64,000 nt of DNA from positions 47,008,869 to 47,072,868 of the forward strand of contig CAMTDV010000018.1 of the NCBI GenBank assembly GCA_947069175.1, written 5' to 3'. Every line of letters starts with the position of its first letter. Position 1 is the first letter of the stretch. This DNA is from Scalesia atractyloides (lineage: Eukaryota > Streptophyta > Magnoliopsida > Asterales > Asteraceae). The notes beneath the pieces were generated by a model, which saw nothing but the letters and a program-made list of their open reading frames with translations, was not told where the DNA came from and did not search any database. Shown piece by piece: positions 47,331-59,413 of this stretch. A program made the position numbers and the translations under genes.

Positions 47331-48070
47331 AAGCGACATGATAGGAGTACCGAGGCGCGTAGCTGAGCATTCACTGAATATTGCCCCAACATACAAACCG
47401 GTGACTCAAAAGAAAAGAAGCCTGGCTCCCGAACGAAGCCAAGCTGCCTGTCGGGAGGTGGAAAGACTGGTGGAAGCTAACATCTTAAGGGAGGTAAAAT
47501 ACCAGTCATGGTTAGCTAACCCTGTAATGGTAAAGAAGCCCGATGGATCGTGGAGAATGTGTATTGATTTTAAGTACTTGAACAAAGCATGTCCTAAAGA
47601 TTGTTACCCCCTACCAGAGATAGATTGGAAGGTAGATTCACTCACTGGGTACAAGCTCAAATGCTTCCTTGATGCTTATAAAGGGTATCATCAAACCAAA
47701 ATGTTGAAAGAAGACGAAGAGAAGACGGCATTTCACACCAACCAAGAGATTTTTTGCTATACCAAAATGCCCTTCAGGTTGAAAAACGCCAGAGCCACGT
47801 ACCAACGGCTCATCGACAAAGCCTTCTCCGAGCAAATCGGAAGGAACATGGAAGCATACGTTGATGACCTAGTGATAAAAAGCAAAAAGTGAAGAGGACA
47901 TGTTACAAGACATCAAAGAAACATTCCACAACCTCAACAAAATCAATATGAAGTTGAACCCAAGCAAATGTTCGTTTGGGTACAAAGAGGGGAGTTCCTT
48001 GGTCATGTGGTAGGGAAGCAAAACATCAAGGCCAATCCTGACAAGGTTCAAGCTATCAGACAAATGAAAT
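47331..48070 (+). pseudogene. pol: Reverse transcriptase of element C
   Basis: Frame changes at 47338. It shows NPVMVKKPDGSWRMCIDF, CYPLPEIDWKVDSL, DAYKGYHQTKML and the catalytic EAYVDDLVIKSKK. Frame shifts near 47885 and 47975 separate the last blocks (KETFHNLNKINMKLNP and GEFLGHVVGKQ). YVDD is intact. Spelling of the motifs differs clearly from elements A and B, as expected for Tat. Confidence 0.92.
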
Positions 48071-48779
48071 CACCAAAAACAAAGAAGGAAGTCGAAAGCT
48101 TGAACGGAAAGATTGCAGCCCTCAAACGGTTCCTCCCTAAGTCGGCAGAAAGGTCACTCCCGTTCTTCCGAACATTAAAAAATTGTGCTAACAAGAAAAG
48201 CTTTGAATGGACGGAGGAAGCTGAACAAGCCTTCTCAGCACTCAAAGAGCTCCTCGCCTCATTACCTGCCATGGCAGCACCATCAAAAGATGACAATCAC
48301 CGTCTACTTGTCTTCAGGTTTAATAAAACACCTTCCCTGTCAATATAACGAAAACGAAACAAACACTAATGTTTCACTAAAACATGTTATCTCAGGTCAG
48401 GAAGCCATAAGCTCCGTGCTTATGGTAGAAAGGGAAGGAAAGCAGATACCAGTATACTTTGTAAGCAAGGCCCTAAAATTGGCAGAAACTAACTACTCTC
48501 CGATAGAGAAGTTGGTTCTAGCCTTGGTGCATACAGCAAAAAGGCTAAGAAAGTATTTCCAAGCTCCCCCATCCAAGTACTGACTGACCAACCGCTAAGA
48601 ACCATCCTGGAAAAGCCTGAAGACGCAGGAAGGATGGCCAAGTGGGTAGTGGGATTGGGGGAGCACAATATCGAGTACATACTAAGGAAGGCCTACAAGG
48701 GGCAAATGTTGGCTGACTTTTTAACAGAAATGCCAAGGATCAAGGAGGTTAATGAAGTAGAGGAGGAAAATGTGAAATG
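48071..48779 (+). pseudogene. First RNase H and tether of element C
   Basis: KIAALKRFLPKSAERSLPFF opens the region. A degenerate RNase H follows: ISSVLMVEREGKQIPVYFV, ALKLAETNYSPIEKLVLAL and, after a shift near 48570, VLTDQPLRTILEKPEDAGR. Catalytic acids look lost, a known trait of this domain in Tat elements. The frame ends at TGA 48777-48779. Confidence 0.82.
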
Positions 48780-49215
48780 ATAGTGGCAGGAAAGTGGACG
48801 TTATTCACAGATGGAGTATCCAGTATAGAAGGTTCCGGGGCATGTCTCATCATAACGGACCCTCACGGAACCGAATATACTTATGCACTACGTCTTGACT
48901 TTCCTTGCACCAACAATGAGGCAGAATATGAAGCATTGTTAGCCGGCCTCAGAATAGCAAAGGCATTAGGTGTTAAAGAGCTTAAGGCCTTCATCGATTC
49001 AAAGCTAGTGGCAAGCCAAGTAAAAGTAGAATACACAGCAAGGGAACCATCAATGATACAGTACAAGGAGAAGGTGAAAGCATTGATGGAAAGTTTTGAA
49101 TCCTGTTTGTTAACCCAAGGGTGTCTCGAACAAGAAATAAGCAAGCCGATGCCTTGAGCAAGCTGGCTTCCCTGACCTTTGAACACCTAACGAAGAAGGT
49201 GTTGGTATAAGTATC
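48780..49215 (+). pseudogene. Second, archaeal-type RNase H of element C
   Basis: WTLFTDGVSSIEGSGACLII, NNEAEYEALLAGLRIAKAL and FIDSKLVASQV carry three acidic catalytic positions. The fourth block (ADALSKLAS) appears after a shift near 49130. An additional RNase H of this class between the first one and integrase is diagnostic of Tat elements. Confidence 0.9.
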
Positions 49216-50500
49216 AAAAAGAAAACAGTGGAGGAAGAGGAGGTCAATGATGTAGTCAAAGAAGAGCAAGAATCATGGATGACCCCGATACAAAAATACC
49301 TCAAAGAAGGGAAGCTCCCCCAGGAAGAGCCAGAAGCTGTAAGAATCAAGGCAAAAGCTAACCAATATGTAGTGAAGGAAGGGAAGCTTTACAAGAAAGG
49401 CTACATGTCCCCACTGCTAAGGTGTGTCGGTCCCAATCAAAGCACCTACTTGATCAACGGGGTGCATGAAGGAATATGCGGTGCACATGCAGGTGTAAGA
49501 ACAATAGTGGCGAAGCTAGTGAACATGGGCTACTTCTGGCCCACGATGCACAAAGACACAGCCGAAGTCATCCACAAATGCGAATCATGTCAGCTACACG
49601 CTCCAGTAAAGATAAGTTCGAAGCACGACTTAGTTCCCATCTTGGCAGCATGGCCATTTTACAAATAGGGTATGGACATCGTAGGCCCATTCCACACAGC
49701 AGCTGGCCAGGTCAAATTCCTCCTAGTAGCGGTAGACTACTTCACCAAATGGCCGAAGGTGAAGTCATTGGCAAAAATCACAGGAAAAAAAGTGATAAAT
49801 TTCGTATGGGAAAACATTGTATGTAGATTTGGGCTACCGGGGGAGATAGTAACCGACAACGGCAAACAGTGTGCAGAAAAACCATTCAGCACATGGTGCC
49901 AAGAATTGCAAATCAAGCAGTTCTTTAGCTCCATTTGTTACCCACAATCTAATGGGCAGGTAGAAAGGATGAATAGAAGTATCGTAGAAGGGCTGAAGAC
50001 CAGGCTGGGAAGGTATGGAAAACACTGGGTGGAGGAGCTCCCCAGCGTATTGTGGGCTATCCGAACATTGGAAAAAACAAGTCACCAAAGAACCCCTTAT
50101 AGCCTAGTGTATGGCTCCGAAGCGGTGATACCAGCAGAGGTTGGGGTACAAGAAGCTCAAGAAGGCAAGAAGCATCCAACGAAACAGAAATCCTGCTAAA
50201 CGTAGACCTGCTGGAAGAAGCCAGAGAAGCTGCCCTAATTCGAGAAGCAAGATACAAGAAAAGGCTAGAAGGTTACTACAACAAAAGAGTCAAAAAAGAA
50301 ACTTTCAAGCCAGGAGACCTCGTCTTGAGGAATAATGAAGCAAGCAAAATGGAAGACACTGGAAAAATGGGCACAAAGTGGGAAGGCCCATATGTTATAA
50401 AAGAAGCACATAAGAGAGGCTCCTATAAGCTAGAACCCCACAAGGCAAGAAGATCCCGAGACATTGGAACGGGAAGCATTTGAAAAAATTCATAGTGTGA
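49216..50500 (+). pseudogene. Integrase of element C, one in-frame stop
   Basis: The zinc region has HEGICGAHAG and CESCQLHAPV. TAG at 49666-49668 precedes the core MDIVGPFHTAAG, EIVTDNGKQC and NGQVERMNRSIVEGL, with D, D and E all present. The tail (KRVKKETFKPGDLVLR, TKWEGPYVIKEA) shifts frame near 50155 and 50440. It ends HWNGKHLKKFIV with TGA 50498-50500. There is no chromodomain. Confidence 0.92.
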
Positions 50501-51265
50501 ATTGATCATTGTAATGGTTGAATGAATCCGTACTTGGCTGTAATCAGTTTTAATGAAAACACAAGCAGCTACTTTTGTTAACAAAAATTACTATTCTATC
50601 CTAAGGGTGAGCTCCTCCAAATCAAGCTCGATGGGATCCGACACTATATCTACCCATGAAAAAGGGATGAGCTCCTAGGCCATATCGCTCAGCGGGGAAC
50701 AAGGCGCTATACCTTCCCATATAAAGGGTGAGTACCTAAAACAATACAACTCCATGGATTGAACACACTTAAAAAATAACTCCATGTAAAAGGGTAAGCA
50801 CCTTACAACAAATGCTTCATAGGAAAAATAAAGAAAGATACCTATGTAAATATACCACAAAAACAAAAAGTGTGGACTAGAAAAGAGATAGAACACAAAA
50901 AATGCATCGGTTCTTTGATAGAAGAATGAAGGATAGGTGACTGCAGCACTTAACCAAAATTCGTCTAGAAAAGACATTGCAAAAAGATAAAATATTCGTA
51001 CACTATATTACGAACAAGAAGAAAAAACACAACTACACCAACCATTACACTAACAATACAAAAGGCCAAGATTCCCACAAGGAACCATAAAGCTATACAT
51101 ACTCCTACGAAAGCAAAACAAAACATTAGAATGCAAAAAGGGAGACAACAAAAGTTAAAAATACCACAAAGATAGTAAACATACCAAAAGGCCTAAAACC
51201 CCTAAGGGGCAGCCTAAGTCATAATACATCAGAAGATAACCCATAAAGGGCAAAGTACAACACTT
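50501..51265 (+). repeat. Non-coding spacer with degenerate repeats
   Basis: At about 50598-50830 four spaced copies of an AAGGGTGAGCTCCT-like motif recur every 55 to 70 bases, getting weaker rightward. The rest to 51265 is AT-rich and likely holds the 3' ends of pol and of the antisense gene. Confidence 0.55.
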
Positions 51266-53858
51266 CCTAAACAGGAAGGTTAAAGAAAATAAAACATTGA
51301 GCCACTACTGCCAACATCGAAAATACCATCGCTTCAAGGAAGGTTATCATACAAGTCATCAAGGTCAACATCCCCACCTTCAGGAACGGAAGAACTAGCT
51401 CCCTTGGGAGAAGGGGTGGGGGAACATCAGCAGGAACGGATGAGGTAATAGCAGGGTCAAAACCTTGGATCATTTCAGCCTCTTTCGCAGGGCTAGCTCC
51501 CCGGTCTTGAACCCCAGATTCAAACAATGACTGTTTCACAGGGGGAGAAGGCTATAGCTGCCTACAAAGATCCAAGTTCAGACCCTCTGGCTCCAAAGCC
51601 AGCAGCTCAGCAATAGGGCGGTTCACCATCTGAGACAAGCTCTCAACACACAGATAGGAAAGAGCCTCCATTCTCCTCACAGCAGCAGCAAAGTCATTTA
51701 AAGAGTCAGGCTTGTAGGAGGGGAGCCCCTCTACAGATTCCCCACGAGCGATTACCTCAGAAGCAACAACAAGGCCTGTAAAACGACCATGAGCCATAGC
51801 CTTAGAATAAATACTTGCAAGATGCTTGTTGATCTCCTGGCTGTGTAGAAGAAAAGTCATAAACTGACGAACACCAGACCCAATCAACCATTCCCTATCC
51901 TCGGTCAAACTCTTGACTTGCTGCCTCAGCTCTTCAACACTTGCCTCATGAGCAGCACGTTCCTTCCTAAACAATAACCTTTCAGCACCAAACTCAGCTC
52001 TCTCTTTAGCTAACTGATTGCTGAAATCAGCCAGCTACCCGGCATATACCTCAACCTTCCTAGCTTCCTCATTCCTTTTAGCTAAAGAAGAGGCAAGCTG
52101 CTCCTCAAGATCATTTACCTTAGCTTGATGAGTGGTTAAAAGATTAGAAGATTCCTTAAGCTCGGCTTCCTTCTTCGACAAAGCTTCAGTAAGATCAACA
52201 TTCCGGCTAACCGAGTTAGCCCAACGTTCGAGACCGTCATGAAGGGAGGTAATCAAACAGGCGGCTTGGGTAATGATACAGTAGGCCAAGTCCTCATCGG
52301 ACAATTGCGAATGCAGCTCCTTCTCAGCAGGAGGAGTAACATTTCGGATAAGATCATGGCACACCCTACCACTCTACAAGGTGTCTGAAACATTAATCTT
52401 CCAATTGGGGACAAAAAAAGCCTGTACCGGCCCCTCCCTGATTCAGCAGATTGCTTTCCCTCCAAAGTATCACCCAACTTACCCATAACCGAGGACTTAG
52501 CTGCCTCACCATCACCACTCTTCTCAACATGAATCCCCGAAGGAGCCTTATGAACACCTCCCTCAATGGAGGAACTAGCAAGCGAAATCTTCACCTTCTT
52601 CGAAGTCTTAGAAGCCTTGACAGGCTTCTCCGGAAGTTTCTTTTTTGTTTCGTTTAACTTTTGCACAACGGAAGCAAGACGAGGAGAAGAGGCACCAGCT
52701 CCCTCACCACTAACAATTGGCTCCTCAGGCACATTACCTCCCTCGGCAGAAACATCACCTCCCTCACCAACAAGTTCAGAAGCCTCTTTCTTAACAACCT
52801 TAACCCCAGTAATTGAAGCAATAAGGTTAACATCATCCTCATCGCCGCTATCAACAGATATCGGATCAGAAGATTGGGGAACAGATTTAGAAGCTGACAT
52901 CCCCCTAGTCGAGCGATGACCTGTGTAAGCAAGCTTCTTGGCAGAAGGAGCATCATAAATAGGCTGAACAGGTACATTTTGGAAATCACCACCAGTACGA
53001 ACATGCTGGGTACGAAGAACAATAGAAGGAGCACCCTCAGCAAACTCCCTCATCTCAATTTCCACACCAGTAGCATCGTTCATCTCAAGAAAATCCAAAG
53101 CACTCATCTCTGATAAAGAAAACAAGCAAGACAATTAGAACAAAATAAAATAATCAAGTTAGTAACAAACACAATATACCCTTGTCGTTAAAGAAAAATA
53201 CGGGTCACGACGGGATTCAGGCCAATCCTGGCTTATACTCAACATTACCGGGAAGCTCCTCCGGGTAGGCCTTAAGCCTCAAACGATAGGGGCGAAGTTT
53301 GAGGAGCAACTCTTGGTTAACACTTTTCACATCCGGCTCTTTCTCATTCAAAGCCTCAGAAAACTTTCGAGGAACAACACGAAAGGGAAGCAGGTCATGA
53401 GAAATAAAGAAGAATTGATTTTTCCAGGCACAAGTGTGACCAACAGTGGTAGTTAGAAGAGAACTCTCACAAGGAGCCTTCTCGAGAGTATACCAATCTC
53501 CATTCCGGGCAAGCCAGAAGAATCGCCGGAACATCAACAAATCAGGCTCATAACTTAGAGCTCGACAGAGTATCTCAAAGAACATGATACGAGCCTACCG
53601 GAGCTAATTGACCCAACGACAATCGGAAATACTTAAGGAAGCTAAGAAAGAAGTTGGAAAAAGGGTATCTTAGGTTTGGTTGATCCAGAATACGAGTATA
53701 AAAACCAAAAACCCCTTCGGGCATTGATCGGCGGTCATGTCACCAGAAACCCTAATTTCAAGACTAGAATCGATACCGTGATCAAGAACAAACTGCCTAA
53801 TCTCAGACTCAGTAAGTTTTGAAAACTGAAGAGAAATGTCATTCTTGTTAGAAGCCAT
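51266..53858 (-). pseudogene. Antisense gene of element C, gypsy-type 'Transposase_28' family
   Basis: On -, ATG at 53858 starts MASNKNDISLQFSKL. After several shifts (53700-53590) comes FEILCRALSYEPDLLMFRRF, NGDWYTLEKAP, CAWKNQFFFIS and LRLKAYPEELPG. This matches my memory of the plant domain called 'putative gypsy type transposase', whose activity is unproven. A GT...AG intron (about 53177-53112) leads to MSALDFLEMNDATG, then a Ser/Glu/Lys-rich linker, a long coiled coil (for example AKVNDLEEQLASSLAKRNEE) and a helical C-terminus. Stops lie at 52035-52037 and 51552-51554, with a shift near 52370. It is convergent with pol. Confidence 0.8.
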
Positions 53859-54280
53859 GAGGAGAAAGAAAGACGTACCGGAAAATTATATATCGCCGGA
53901 AAAGGCACAGTAATATCCGACTCAAAGGAAACGGTGAAGAACTTGGAAGATTTTTGAATGCAAATGGATAAAGGGAATGGTTACTTTATAAATCAAAGAA
54001 ACACTAATCCCTATTTTAGGGGAGAAATATAAGGCCATGATGTAACCGCCGGAAACTGTCAGGGGAAGCACTCATCACCTGCTGCGGTGTCAAATCAATC
54101 GCTTCCTGACAGACGGCTAAGGCAAGTGGGCATTAAATGAGGAGGGATTCAAATCGCTAGGGGTAAAACAGACTCCATCAAGGGAGCTCAGCTCCCTGAC
54201 CTAAAGAATAAGGATAGATATAAGAAAGGAATAGTCTAAGTCATAAGTATCGCTACCATAAGAAGATACCAACACTTATG

Positions 54281-54290
54281 ACTGGGGGGC
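54281..54290 (+). other. Polypurine tract of element C
   Basis: ACTGGGGGGC precedes the 3' LTR start. It is short but G-rich. Confidence 0.6.
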
Positions 54291-54906
54291 TGATGACGTA
54301 TGTATACCAAGTCCCTAACTAACAACGTAAGGATAAGTCAAGAAGCTCAAATAAACAATAACCAGCTAAGCATAAATAAAAGCAAGGCTAGAGAAAATAA
54401 GGCAACCAGCTCCCGACCAGGAGCTGAACCAGCATGAGGGAGCTGTCGTTACTGTAGCACCTCGGGAATGGTATAACAAAGGTCAAACTGACTTGACCTT
54501 TTACCAAAAGCACAAGCAAAGACCTCGAGACACACAAACCTGTGCGCTTACCATAAAAGGCAAGGCCTTTCCTGCAAGCAAACAACAGTAAAGAAGATGC
54601 TTTCCCAATGGGGAAGGCGACAGCTTGTGAAGGGACTTCCTTGGGCAGATCACTTGGTCTATAAAAGGAGGGACTTTGAGCCAGCCTAAGGTATTCACAC
54701 TTCACTCTCTCACTCTAAAACTCTTTACTATACTATGCTAAGACTCTTAAGAACCAATTACTGATTCTCATGCCGAAGTCCAAACGCGGGAGGCCACCTC
54801 TCGCGTTAAGGCTAACGGTGTTCTTTGCCCACAGATTCCAGCCAAGGAGCTTCCACCGGAGTTGATCCTAGACCTTCCTCCCCGCCATATCCTTGTTGTT
54901 TTAACA
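54291..54906 (+). repeat. 3' LTR of element C, 616 bp
   Basis: It runs from TGATGACGTATG to TTTTAACA and aligns with 44166-44744. It keeps the 36 bp missing from the 5' LTR. Confidence 0.94.
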
Positions 54907-56006
54907 AATAAAACCATGAAGAAACCAAGAAAATCAAAAGAACACTAAATATACCACAATTGTTATGATATTCCTGATAAAAGCCAAACAAATCAAATTA
55001 AAAAACAAATAGTCCAAAGAACATACATTAATGGCTATATGTCATCAAATAAAAGAGTTTATTTAGAATTAGGGCCTTAAGGCTATATGTACACATGAAT
55101 AATTCCCTCACCTATAGCATTGTGTGACACGCATCATCCCAGTCAGCAAAGGGGGCATTATGAGACGTTTTCCTAAAATGGGTGTAGTGGGGATGTGGAC
55201 ATTGTGTTAAGAGGGGTGTAAAGAATAAATAAAAAACATCAAGAAAAGGTATTGGCCAACAAAAAGAAGCTTACATGTGATTGACCAAACCATTTAACAA
55301 GAGGTGTGGATTAAAGGACGCTCCCGGCCTTTTTTTGAAAAACAATGCCGCAGGGGTAGTCACCTAGGCGTTTGGGGAGTTTTTTGGGGATAAAACGCCT
55401 AAAACCCTCACTATCGGTGATCTAATGGTGAATTTGTATCCAGAATTGTGGAATTATTTGGTATATTACTATAACAATATATTAAGATAATGATTTCGAA
55501 AAACTAGAGTTTAAGCACATTTGGTTCTTCTTACCCTCAAAATTACAATTTTTTTTGTTACTAATATAAGAATTAACTACACACTTGGCCCCGTGGTATA
55601 TATATTAATATAATATACATTTGATACATGTTTTTCTTTTTAAATTACAAACCTACTCCAAATTTATGCATTTTTCCTACACCATGAGTCCATGATCCCC
55701 GGCCCCGTCTTAGATGAGTGTTAATTTTTATGTTGAGTGAGTGTGAACAAACCCCCCTCCCCACACACACACTTACCAATGGGTTGAATGCCATTTTTGT
55801 TTTTATACTTAATCTTTATATTTTTAACTTATAACTAGGATGGTGTAAATAATAAAAATAAATCAAAAAACTAGATTCCAAGTGGTAGCCTCGTAAATGG
55901 CCATCTAGGTTACCATTTTGCTAATAGTAAACCCCTTAATTGGCCCCATGATTAAAATGTATCACAATTTTGTGAGTCAGAGTGCTTATCTTATTTCATT
56001 CATTTC

Positions 56007-56009
<3 letters not shown>
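54907..56009. other. Intergenic, nothing recognised
   Basis: No gene, terminal repeat or domain is visible. Confidence 0.5.

Positions 56010-56040
<31 letters not shown>
56010..56040. repeat. (TA)n microsatellite
   Basis: An uninterrupted TA run of about 30 bases. Confidence 0.95.
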
Positions 56041-56043
<3 letters not shown>

Positions 56044-56065
56044 AAGGTTTATTAGTAAAAAACAA

Positions 56066-56205
56066 TAGTACAACAACAACTGTATCCGAATCTCACACAT
56101 AGCAAAGTTATTGGTATGGTCTTGGGAGGGTGGGATGTAGGCAAACCCTACCTCGACCGTTGAGGATAAAAAGACTGCTTCCAGAGAGACCCCCCACTCC
56201 AAAAT
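56066..56205 (-). mobile_element. Possible RTE/SINE 3' end
   Basis: ACAACAACAACTG, then TCTTGGGAGGGTGGGATGTA and ACCCTACCTCGACC resemble the 3' terminal segment, with its short tandem tail, common to plant RTE LINEs and SINEs derived from them. This is by recall only. Coordinates are approximate. Confidence 0.35.
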
Positions 56206-56291
56206 AAACAACAAACTTAAAATATATAAATTAGGTAGCTACCAAAACATAAAGGAAGTGATAAAAATAACAAAGTAAAATATAAAACATA

Positions 56292-56690
56292 GGGTGGGGT
56301 TCGGCTACAAAGTCCAGTTTTCCTACAAGTGTACAAAGTCATAAAACACAACAATTCCAGCCATAAAACACACTCAAACCCATAAATAACATAGTGAATA
56401 TCACTAAAACACAATATCCAAACCCTAACAGTCCATAAAAACTTCAAACACACCAACGTAGAACTATGAACAGAAAACACAATATGATAATCAACATAAA
56501 ACACGCTAATGTTAGTCATTCGATAAACAAAGCCTTATCATCCAAAACACAACACAAACCCCACAAATTGGTGTTTTAGTAATCTTCACTTTATTATTTG
56601 TGAATTTTGAGTGTGTTTTATGATTGACATAATGGTGTTTTATAACTTTTTACACTTTGTAGGAAAATGGACTTTGAGCCAACTCCCAAG
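56292..56690. mobile_element. MITE of the 'AGTTGGCT' family, both ends present
   Basis: Inverted repeats of about 115 bp start GGTTCGGCTACAAAGTCC at the left and, on the complement, AGTTGGCTCAAAGTCC at the right. The body is the inverse of the copy at 11554-11890. No clear target duplication was found. There is no coding sequence. Confidence 0.8.
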
Positions 56691-58399
56691 CAATATAGAT
56701 GCATGTAGACAATCCCAAGTAAAGACCATCTAAAGCTCAAATTGTCAGTGAAACAATGTGTTTAGTGATAATTTTAACAAATCAAGAGACACATATGATT
56801 CCTAGTTTTGATATAACTGAAATTGGGAACATGTATTATTTTGTTATTGTTAGTAAATATGCATATGTCACATACATGTTCCTAGACACTTAATGTATAC
56901 ATCAAGATAGGTGATGAAGTGCTAGAAGTTATATTGGAAATTAATTTAGTTAAGTGTCAAGTGGTTGTCAAGAATAACACTTAGAAAATTGGAATTAATT
57001 GATTAAGCAAAAAAGATTAGGGTGCAAATACAACAATGATTAAAGACTAATGAAGATCAAGTCAAAGATGATGATAATTCAAGAACGAGAATCTATGATC
57101 AACATATGAACATATGATTTCACCGAGTGAAGATCGAAGCCGAATCGACAAATTAAATCACTTGGGAAAATGAGAAGATATAATAAAATGGTTTTCCTAT
57201 AAATAACAAACTCATAAAATGTCATTAGTATAAATACTTGATGGTTTCTTAAAAGATATTTTATAAATCATTAAATTAATTTAATAATAAATTATTATGT
57301 GTTGCAAATTTTGCCCGCTTACCTGCCTCTATATTGTAATTGCATTTTATCAAGGTTAGTAACTAGAGCTATACACAACAAATGTTGAAATGTTTCAAAT
57401 TTTGAATATTCTTGTGATTAATCACGGTGAGAAATCTTAGTTAAATGTACCTTGAAGACACAAACATACTATAAATGGTTAAAAGAAGAAAGCATTATTA
57501 CAAGCCACAAAGCAAACTTGCCATACTTGTACATAACTTGTTTCTAACTCCAGATATCAAAAGATATCTCTCATTAAGACTCTAAAATTTGATAAAATCA
57601 TCTTAAAGTATGGTCGGAAAGGTGGATTAGACAATTCATAACGATCACAACACAAAACAATAAATTAGACAATGTATGACGGTCCACAGTCTATACCATT
57701 GATTGTGGCATCTACCATTAGACCTGGTGCTTGTCCATTCATTGTTTTTCGTGTTCTATTTATAAATAGAACCATCCACTTTCATTCTAACTCACCTATT
57801 TGCTTTAAACTCTCTATAATACCATTCTAAGAATCTCTCTTTAATTCCCTTGTGATTCAAACTCAAAATCAAATAGAGATTCAAGATAAAGAACGGAAAA
57901 GAATAGTTGTGAGCATGTGTATTGTTGTTTTAAGCTATTTATAAGGGGCATTACTAAGTTTGTTTAATGATTTGAGATAGTGGTGATCACTGCCATTTGA
58001 GGTTAGTGGGACGTAGAAGGCGATAACTTCATTTGAAAGAGTAACACATTTGTACAATGTGATCACTACTTTAGCTTAGTGAAACGATTATGTAACGGGT
58101 ATCTCTACTGTATTAAGGGAGACAATTAGTGGAGAAACCCTCAATGGGAGGATTGGGGAGAGGACGTACAAGGATAGTTAACATCTCTCGAAAATCTATA
58201 AATCAGTTTTGGTGTTCCTTCCTTTAACTTTTTAAATATTTGTATATATTATTGTTTATTGTTTACAAGTATATTGTTGGGTGTTTAACAAGTGATTAAT
58301 CAAGTAAAATAAATGTTTAACAAAGAAATTTTAAGAAAACATATTCACCCCTCTCTCTAATTTTGTACACTAATAATACAAAAAAAACATATGTACCCC
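56691..58399. other. Intergenic, nothing recognised
   Basis: Several AT-rich blocks, with no frame or repeat I can classify. Confidence 0.5.
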
Positions 58400-59110
58400 A
58401 CCCACACCCACCCATCCCTTAAAAGTCATTAGCCTTAATCCTACATCTTCACAAACTCCTATCGTAGACCATGTCCTCAGAGAGATGCAACTCTAGCAAA
58501 TCCTACCTAATATACTTTTCCCAAGTCAATTTAAGCCTACTTATACTCCTAATCCCCTCCAAAATGATGGTTTTCATAGCTTTAACTAGCATTGTCGTTG
58601 ACCTCCTCTTCACATGTCAAACCACTTTAACCTCCACTTCTTTATCTTATCTGATAATACTGATATACTATTCACTCATAACATTTCCCTAAAAATCTTA
58701 TTTTTTTACTTTATCTAACCTTGTGTGCCCACACATCCACCTTAGTTTCCTCATCTCTACTACCTCCATCTTTCGTGCTTATGTCTTCTTGACGGTCTGT
58801 CCCACACATTAAAGAAAGTCTAACTGCAACCCTTAAATTTTTTTCCTTTAGTTTAATTGATAACCTCCTCTCACACAACACCTCAGTGGTAGCTCTCTAC
58901 CTACTCCAACCGGCCTGGATACGGTGGCCTATGTTGCTATTTATCTCCTCACAGTAAAGATATTCAGTCTTAGAGAAACTAAACATTTTCCTTTTAAAGC
59001 TACATGCCACTCTTCTAACCTCACATGTGAAGTCTATTTAGTCTCCACAACTAAGAAAATTTCATCATAAAAAAACCCCCTTGCATCATGGAACTGTCTC
59101 TCGAATCAAC
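58400..59110 (-). pseudogene. RTE-type LINE reverse transcriptase C-terminus, heavily decayed
   Basis: Read on -, pieces such as EMRKLRWMCGHTRLDKV, HIQ-like GHRIQAGW, KTEYLYC and a final SEDMVYDRS match the conserved C-terminal order of plant RTE LINE polyproteins (KTEYLYC, AGW, RMLRWMCGHTR, then the ED-W region). Stops and shifts occur every few dozen bases. No 5' part and no tail are visible. Confidence 0.7.
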
Positions 59111-59413
59111 TTTGACAACCCACTTAGGACTACAACAAAAGATATAGAAAAACAACTTACGATATCAATGATCAAGGGTGGAAACAAGTATGAGTCATTT
59201 GTGTGTTACTTAAGATCGACTCGCTAAAAGCTCAAAACGAGTTGAGTTTCAATGAGCTCCCATTTGTGTCTAAATTGGAGGGCATTTAATAAATGAAACA
59301 AAGTTCAAGCTTCATATACCTACAATATAAAAATAAATATATATGTACATAATAATAATTAAATATTTAATTACATGATAAACTAATGATGCCTAAGCCA
59401 AACATGAAAACTA
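59111..59413. other. Short intergenic stretch, nothing recognised
   Basis: The last nine bases (TGAAAACTA) are the left target duplication of the next element. Confidence 0.5.

Larger units (their letters stand above)
44166..54906 (+). mobile_element. Ty3/gypsy element C, Tat type, 10.7 kb
   Basis: LTRs of 579 and 616 bp enclose gag, protease, reverse transcriptase, RNase H, a second RNase H and integrase on +. A large antisense gene lies between pol and the 3' LTR. The second RNase H and the antisense gene are features of the Tat lineage. The flanks AATAT and AATAA match four of five. Many stops and shifts mark an old copy. Confidence 0.93.
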
